Source: CAYRGQ01 sp964444885 (GTDB taxonomy: Bacteria; Bacteroidota; Bacteroidia; Sphingobacteriales; Sphingobacteriaceae). Taken from it: a stretch of 18,042 nt of DNA. The DNA lies in assembly GCA_964444885.1 (NCBI GenBank), contig CAYUIZ010000061.1:1-18042 (forward strand). The letters are read 5' to 3'. Shown piece after piece: positions 14,332-18,042 of the stretch (its first letter is position 1; each line of letters starts with the position of its first letter). Both the position numbers and the translations under genes were made by a program. The notes under the pieces are model-generated. The model had not been told where the DNA came from. It ran no database searches and worked only from the letters and a program-made list of their open reading frames with translations.

Positions 14332-15312
14332 CTAGTTGTGGCTGGCTGGCGTAAACTTCTCCACGGTATGGTCATACGGTTCGAGGGTTTGTAGGTAGTC
14401 GTAGATGGCGCCTAGGTCGGTCTCCGTCATGCCGGCATACATATACCAGGGCATCAGCGTCTGGAATTCGCCGGGTCTTACATCAGCAAGCACATGCGTG
14501 GAGTCAGCATAGCGTTTAAACAGGTGGATAAACGCGTCCCGATCGTAGTGAAGGATGCCGGTTTCGTGGGAAGTGAGGTTTGACGAGCGGACGATACTGC
14601 CGTCCGGGAACTGGAATTCGCGTCCACCGCCAGCGAGTGGACCTATGGACTTGCCATTTTCAAAATTCGTGTGGCAGTCTGCGCAGGCCGCCGCGGTAAA
14701 TACGTATTCGCCATAGCCTACGCGGTCCGATATGTCGGGTTTTTGCACAAGTTCGGCTTTTTGGGGCATGGTGCGCAGGATGAAATTGAAGGGGAAGTCA
14801 GCTTTTGACTTGGGGTGGCTGGTCTCGACGGGATCAAGCGTGCGTAGATACGCAATGACCGCTTCGACATCCTCCCGGGCTAATTTGCCAAACAGGTGAT
14901 AGGGCATCACCGGGAAGATCGCTTGTCCGTCGCGGGTGACGCCCTCGGTGATTAGGCGAAACAACTCGCCGTCGCTCCAATCGCCGACGCCAAAGGGGGT
15001 GATGTTTGCTGAAACGAACTGTCCAGGAAATCCCAGGGAATGGTCGAAAATATCCCCGCCGACAAACTCGGTGCCCGGGTGCGGCGGGCCCGAAAACTTG
15101 CTGAAGTCGCGACTGGAGTGGCAGTCGGCGCACATCATGACATGATACGCAAGGTATTTTCCCCGCTCTACGGTGGCTTCGTTGACCGTTATTTGAATGT
15201 CGGTCGGAGGCGCTACTTTCGGATAGGCGGTGAATAGGTATGCGCCTAAGATAACGAAGATAGCGATGACAATAGCTACGCCATACGCTACGCCTTTAAA
15301 TGCTCTTTTCAT
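14332..15312 (-). CDS. dihaem c-type cytochrome, membrane anchored
   Basis: A 326-residue electron carrier. An N-terminal hydrophobic segment (about 9-29) is a signal or anchor. Two haem c sites are visible: CADCH at 61-65 and CADCH at 210-214. Candidate sixth-ligand methionines are M136 in IFPVMPYH and M287 in TLMPWYM. Each half reads as a class I cytochrome c fold, and each is followed by a helix ending in a Y-L-x-T-L pattern (AYLRTLDP, DYLQTLEP), consistent with an internal duplication. Similar proteins serve as electron-accepting subunits of periplasmic dehydrogenases, but no dehydrogenase or oxidase gene is next to it, so its partner is unknown. It lies downstream of the response regulator on the same strand with a 73-base gap. 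Co-transcription is possible but unproven. Confidence 0.88.
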   Translation of the reverse strand: MKRAFKGVAYGVAIVIAIFVILGAYLFTAYPKVAPPTDIQITVNEATVERGKYLAYHVMMCADCHSSRDFSKFSGPPHPGTEFVGGDIFDHSLGFPGQFVSANITPFGVGDWSDGELFRLITEGVTRDGQAIFPVMPYHLFGKLAREDVEAVIAYLRTLDPVETSHPKSKADFPFNFILRTMPQKAELVQKPDISDRVGYGEYVFTAAACADCHTNFENGKSIGPLAGGGREFQFPDGSIVRSSNLTSHETGILHYDRDAFIHLFKRYADSTHVLADVRPGEFQTLMPWYMYAGMTETDLGAIYDYLQTLEPYDHTVEKFTPASHN

Positions 15313-15385
15313 TGTAAGTTAGGTTGGTACAATGCAAATTTGGCGAAAAAATGTGTTCCACTTATCACCCCCCAGTGTGATTTTT

Positions 15386-16012
15386 TTAAAATGGATTGGC
15401 TTTGACGAACAGATCAGGACGGCTGGTTGATCCGGTTTTGGTGAAGATGTTTTTCATGTGGGTTTTGACCGTGTTTGCCGAGATGCATAGGTGCCCGGCC
15501 AGTTGCTGGTTGCTGAAGCCGCGGTACACCAACGCCAAGATCTCTATTTCCCGTTTTGTCAGCACGTTGCCCAGTTGATGATCGAGGCGCATCGCTTTGG
15601 CGGTGGCCCGGTGGTCGGGGTCAGTATTGTAGAAATTATTGGCCGTGATTTCCAGAGCGGCTTTGAGCTGGGGTTTATTGAACGGCTTGACGAGAAAATG
15701 CGCTGGATACACTTTCTTCGCCTCCAACAAGGTCGCAGAGTCGCTATATGCCGTTAAAAAGACAACCGGGGTACCGTAGTTTTCCCTAATCCATGCTGAG
15801 AGCAAAATGCCGTCCTCGGGATTTCCCAAGTGGATGTCCAGCAGGGCGACGTGGATCCGTTGCAAGGCAAAGAGTGCCTTGGCTGCCTCGACGGTATAGG
15901 CGGGCCCTACCGGGCAATGCCCGAATTCGGCGAGGCTGTCGGCAATGTCTTGGGCTACGATGGCATCGTCTTCCACCACAAGTATGTTAAGTTGTGTCGT
16001 CCTAGTGTTCAT
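15386..16012 (-). CDS. response regulator, REC plus LuxR-type helix-turn-helix
   Basis: A 208-residue DNA-binding response regulator. The receiver domain (about 8-125) has the acidic pocket E14/D15/D16, phospho-acceptor D59 in VALLDIHLG, T87 in VVFLTAY and K109 in FLVKPFN. The LuxR/NarL-type output domain (about 145-205) begins LTKREIEILALVYRG and has the recognition helix region SANTVKTHMKNIF. I chose the ATG at 16012 because it starts MNTRTTQLNILVVEDD just ahead of the first strand. The frame continues up to an ATG at 16087, but that extension lies wholly inside the kinase gene and is not receiver-like. The start overlaps the kinase stop by 11 bases, the typical translational coupling of a cognate pair. 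Target genes are unknown. Confidence 0.9.
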   Translation of the reverse strand: MNTRTTQLNILVVEDDAIVAQDIADSLAEFGHCPVGPAYTVEAAKALFALQRIHVALLDIHLGNPEDGILLSAWIRENYGTPVVFLTAYSDSATLLEAKKVYPAHFLVKPFNKPQLKAALEITANNFYNTDPDHRATAKAMRLDHQLGNVLTKREIEILALVYRGFSNQQLAGHLCISANTVKTHMKNIFTKTGSTSRPDLFVKANPF

Positions 16013-17918
16013 GGCTTCCGTGATGTATGGGCATGCTAAATCGAGCCAGGGCGCCGGGGTGGTTACTGAAGTATTCGAAATCCGCATTGAATTTATTGCT
16101 GAAAATCTGGATAAGTTTCCGTCCCGTTCCGTTTGTCGGTGCGGCGTCAGTCCTCATGCCCGTCCCGTTATCGGCTACCTCGATAGTAATACGCGTGTTT
16201 TCCTTTTTTATGCGCAAACTGACTTGGCCGTTATTTTGCAAGCCGAACGCATGTTTAATCGAATTGGTGACCATCTCATTTATGACCAACCCCAGGGGAA
16301 TCGCCCGATCGATATCGATTTGCATCGGGGTGCATTGGCATTGCAGGCTGATACCGCGTTCTTCGAGCGAGAAAGCGGTTTGGAAATACGCGCATAGGCG
16401 TTGGGCATAAGGTTGGAAATCGACCGTTCGAAAGTCTTTGGTTTGGTAGAGCTGGTGGTGGAGCAACCCGATGGCGCCGACGCTGTCCCGGCTCGACTGT
16501 AGGACTTTTTTTGTCGCGTCATTGTTGGCGTTGCGGCTGTGCAGTCCCAAGATGCTGTCCAACAGCTGGAGGTTGTTTTTGGTGCGGTGGTGCATTTCGC
16601 GCAGCAATAAGTCGTTTTCGCTTAAGGCCTCTTCTTTGCGGGTCACCTCATGTGCCAATCGCCTTCGCTGCAGGAGGATTTTGCGAAGGAAGAACCCCGT
16701 GGTGACCAGTCCCGCGGCCAGCAACAAGCCTGAGAGTAGGTACCATCGCCGCTGGGAAGCCTCTTTTTCCAGTTGCAGTTGCTGCAGGGATATGGTGTTC
16801 TCTTTGTCAAGCAGTTCGAAGCGCGCTTGCACCTCCTTCATGGCCCATTGGTTGCTTTCGTCGTTCAAGCTGTCCGATATGGCGCTATAAGCTTTCCAGC
16901 TTTCCTGTGCCAGCCGGTGGTTGTTTGCCCATTCAGCGGCGGTCGCACGTTGCTTGAGCACGGTGCGCAGCACCTCGTTCCGGCCCGAGTGCACGATCAT
17001 TTGGTAGGCTTTCTCCAGCCTGTCCAACCCTTGGTGGGTCCTCCCTTGCATGACGACGATGCTGCCAAGATACGCCAGGGCCGATATGGTTTCGGGCAGG
17101 CCACTCGGCGATGTTTGGATGCCGGCCTGCAGATAGTCGCGGCTTTGCGCGATATTGCCTAAATTGTAGTGGGCTACGCCGATGCCGATCGTGATGCTGG
17201 GCGTATCGGCTACCGCGCCACTATACGCATCGGCTAGCGATTTGGATTGCAAGAGCGCGGCGAGGCTTTCTTCGTGCCGGTCTAGGTATGAAAAGGCCAA
17301 TCCTTGGTTATAAAGCCCGTTGATGATGCCTACCGTATCGCGTGCCATTGTTTTAATGTCCAAGGATTTTTGGTATAAGTCCAATGCTTGGTCGTATCGA
17401 CGTTGTAAGCGGTAAATCACAGCCATGTTGTTTAGCGCATGCGATTTCCCCTCTTGGTAATTCAGCGAGTCTGCAAGCAAGAATCCCTGGTTGTAATACC
17501 GGACGGCATCATGCAGGTTGCCAGCGAGGTAATGGGAAACCCCGGTCGCGTTGAGCAACTTGGCTTGGCTAAGCGCGTCGTTCGCTGTTTCTGCTATCCG
17601 GATGGCGATGGCGAAAAGGGCAAAACTGCTGTCCAGTTGGTTTTTGGTGCCGTATGCGAGGCTTTCTTGGTAGAGACACCAGGTTTGGCCTGCCGGAAAA
17701 TCAAGCAGCTTGGCTAAGTTGGCTCCGCGGCGGGCATAGTGGATGGCGGAATCCGGGTCGCTGGCTTGATAGTAATAGGCGAGGTCACGCAGCATCCACA
17801 CTTTTGACGTGTCCGATTTGGCATAGCGCAGTTCGCCCAGCAATCGGGAGATTTCCGAAGAAGGCGTTGAAATAAACCAACTGATGCCTAATACTGATAT
17901 GATCGCCACACGTAACAA
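16002..17918 (-). CDS. TPR-containing sensor histidine kinase, HisKA_2 type
   Basis: A 638-residue sensor kinase that should phosphorylate the overlapping response regulator. A short hydrophobic N-terminus (about 3-18) resembles a signal peptide. It is followed by about six tetratricopeptide repeats (about 25-350), a short coiled coil (about 365-390) and a membrane helix at 392-411. This puts the repeats in the periplasm and the catalytic part in the cytoplasm. The dimerisation and phosphotransfer segment EMHHRTKNNLQLL has H443 as the likely phospho-acceptor. The HATPase domain shows the N box NEMVTNSIKHAF (N547, N552), the G1 box VADNGTGM (D583) and a G2-like NGTGRKL at 596-602. The start is TTG 17918. 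It is the first usable start after an in-frame stop and lies about 40 bases from a TATCTTTG box. The signal is unknown, since TPRs suggest protein or peptide binding rather than a small ligand. Confidence 0.9.
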   Translation of the reverse strand: MLRVAIISVLGISWFISTPSSEISRLLGELRYAKSDTSKVWMLRDLAYYYQASDPDSAIHYARRGANLAKLLDFPAGQTWCLYQESLAYGTKNQLDSSFALFAIAIRIAETANDALSQAKLLNATGVSHYLAGNLHDAVRYYNQGFLLADSLNYQEGKSHALNNMAVIYRLQRRYDQALDLYQKSLDIKTMARDTVGIINGLYNQGLAFSYLDRHEESLAALLQSKSLADAYSGAVADTPSITIGIGVAHYNLGNIAQSRDYLQAGIQTSPSGLPETISALAYLGSIVVMQGRTHQGLDRLEKAYQMIVHSGRNEVLRTVLKQRATAAEWANNHRLAQESWKAYSAISDSLNDESNQWAMKEVQARFELLDKENTISLQQLQLEKEASQRRWYLLSGLLLAAGLVTTGFFLRKILLQRRRLAHEVTRKEEALSENDLLLREMHHRTKNNLQLLDSILGLHSRNANNDATKKVLQSSRDSVGAIGLLHHQLYQTKDFRTVDFQPYAQRLCAYFQTAFSLEERGISLQCQCTPMQIDIDRAIPLGLVINEMVTNSIKHAFGLQNNGQVSLRIKKENTRITIEVADNGTGMRTDAAPTNGTGRKLIQIFSNKFNADFEYFSNHPGALARFSMPIHHGSHEH

Positions 17919-17955
17919 GTAGTTTGGTTTAGCGTAGGTTTTTGGGTTAGACTAC

Positions 17956-17963
17956 CAAAGATA
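17956..17963 (-). promoter_or_regulatory. -7 box (TATCTTTG) before the kinase gene
   Basis: On the - strand TATCTTTG matches the Bacteroidota -7 consensus TAnnTTTG at every fixed base, and lies 37 bases before the TTG start. No TTG lies at the ideal -33 distance. The nearest is only 13 bases away, so the promoter is incomplete by consensus. Confidence 0.4.
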
Positions 17964-17990
17964 TCAATTTTTTTGGCAAGGCTGCGGCGG

Positions 17991-18041
17991 GGGTGCACGA
18001 CAAATCCTCACAAACCCGTGGTTGGTGTTGTCACCGACCAC
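17991..18041. repeat. edge repeat: GGGTGCACGACAAA plus 10-bp hairpin
   Basis: GGGTGCACGACAAA (17991-18004) is an exact 14-base copy of 9-22, and its first 12 bases recur inverted at 159-170. It is followed by a strong hairpin in which GTGGTTGGTG (18018-18027) pairs with CACCGACCAC (18032-18041) around TTGT. There is one T-G wobble and no mismatch. The element runs to the window edge, so it may be truncated. It is probably a member of a dispersed intergenic palindromic repeat family, related to the left-edge element by its end motif but with a different core. Confidence 0.5.
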
Positions 18042-18042
18042 T

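Noticed and set aside
15364..15387. ATCAC-N8-GTGAT followed by seven T, + strand terminator shape
   Set aside because: The stem is only 5 bp and no + strand gene precedes it. On the - strand, where the genes lie, the T run is on the wrong side.
16013..16087. N-terminal extension of the response regulator to an upstream ATG
   Set aside because: The added 25 residues lie entirely in the kinase coding sequence and precede the natural start of the receiver fold. The ATG at 16012 fits coupling with the kinase stop.
1..18042. CRISPR arrays, tRNA/rRNA genes, insertion sequences, prophage or toxin-antitoxin genes
   Set aside because: No regularly spaced repeats, no tRNA-like arm patterns noticed, and no transposase, integrase or toxin-like protein in any frame.

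Overview
The window looks like a stretch of chromosome from a member of the Bacteroidota, most likely Sphingobacteriaceae-like (inference). The signs are a dnaX protein opening MDNFIVSARKYRP, a very large single-cysteine-thioester alpha-2-macroglobulin of the type found in this phylum, a TPR-containing HisKA_2-type kinase, TAnnTTTG-like -7 boxes, and no clear Shine-Dalgarno sequences. No tRNA, rRNA, CRISPR array, transposase or phage gene is visible. All nine larger genes are intact.

Left part (1-3700, mostly + strand). A hairpin-bearing intergenic repeat (3-176) precedes dnaX (222-2033). The rRNA methyltransferase gene rlmB follows (2101-2871). Converging on it is a tiny gene, thx (2892-3020, - strand), encoding 30S ribosomal protein THX. 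The apparent rho-independent terminator of rlmB lies inside the thx reading frame. A spacer with two short palindromes leads to an unrecognised 145-residue protein (3268-3705).

Middle part (3730-14162, all - strand). In transcription order these are smc (14162-10623), a membrane-anchored NAPE-PLD-like metallo-beta-lactamase-fold hydrolase 12 bases behind it, and a 1865-residue alpha-2-macroglobulin-like protein that keeps its thioester (CLEQ) motif but has no pbpC neighbour here.

Right part (14332-17918, all - strand). A TPR sensor histidine kinase overlaps a REC-LuxR response regulator, forming a two-component pair. Downstream lies a membrane-anchored dihaem cytochrome c. The right edge carries the same GGGTGCACGACA-type motif as the left edge, followed by a 10-bp hairpin.

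Most genes are housekeeping: replication, chromosome organisation, ribosome maturation and envelope defence. I see no clear new defence or mobile system. The most notable signals are at the DNA/RNA level. One is an A10-G slippery run in dnaX, in exactly the phase that would yield a gamma-like short form. Another is the terminator shared with the thx coding sequence. The third is the pair of edge repeats.
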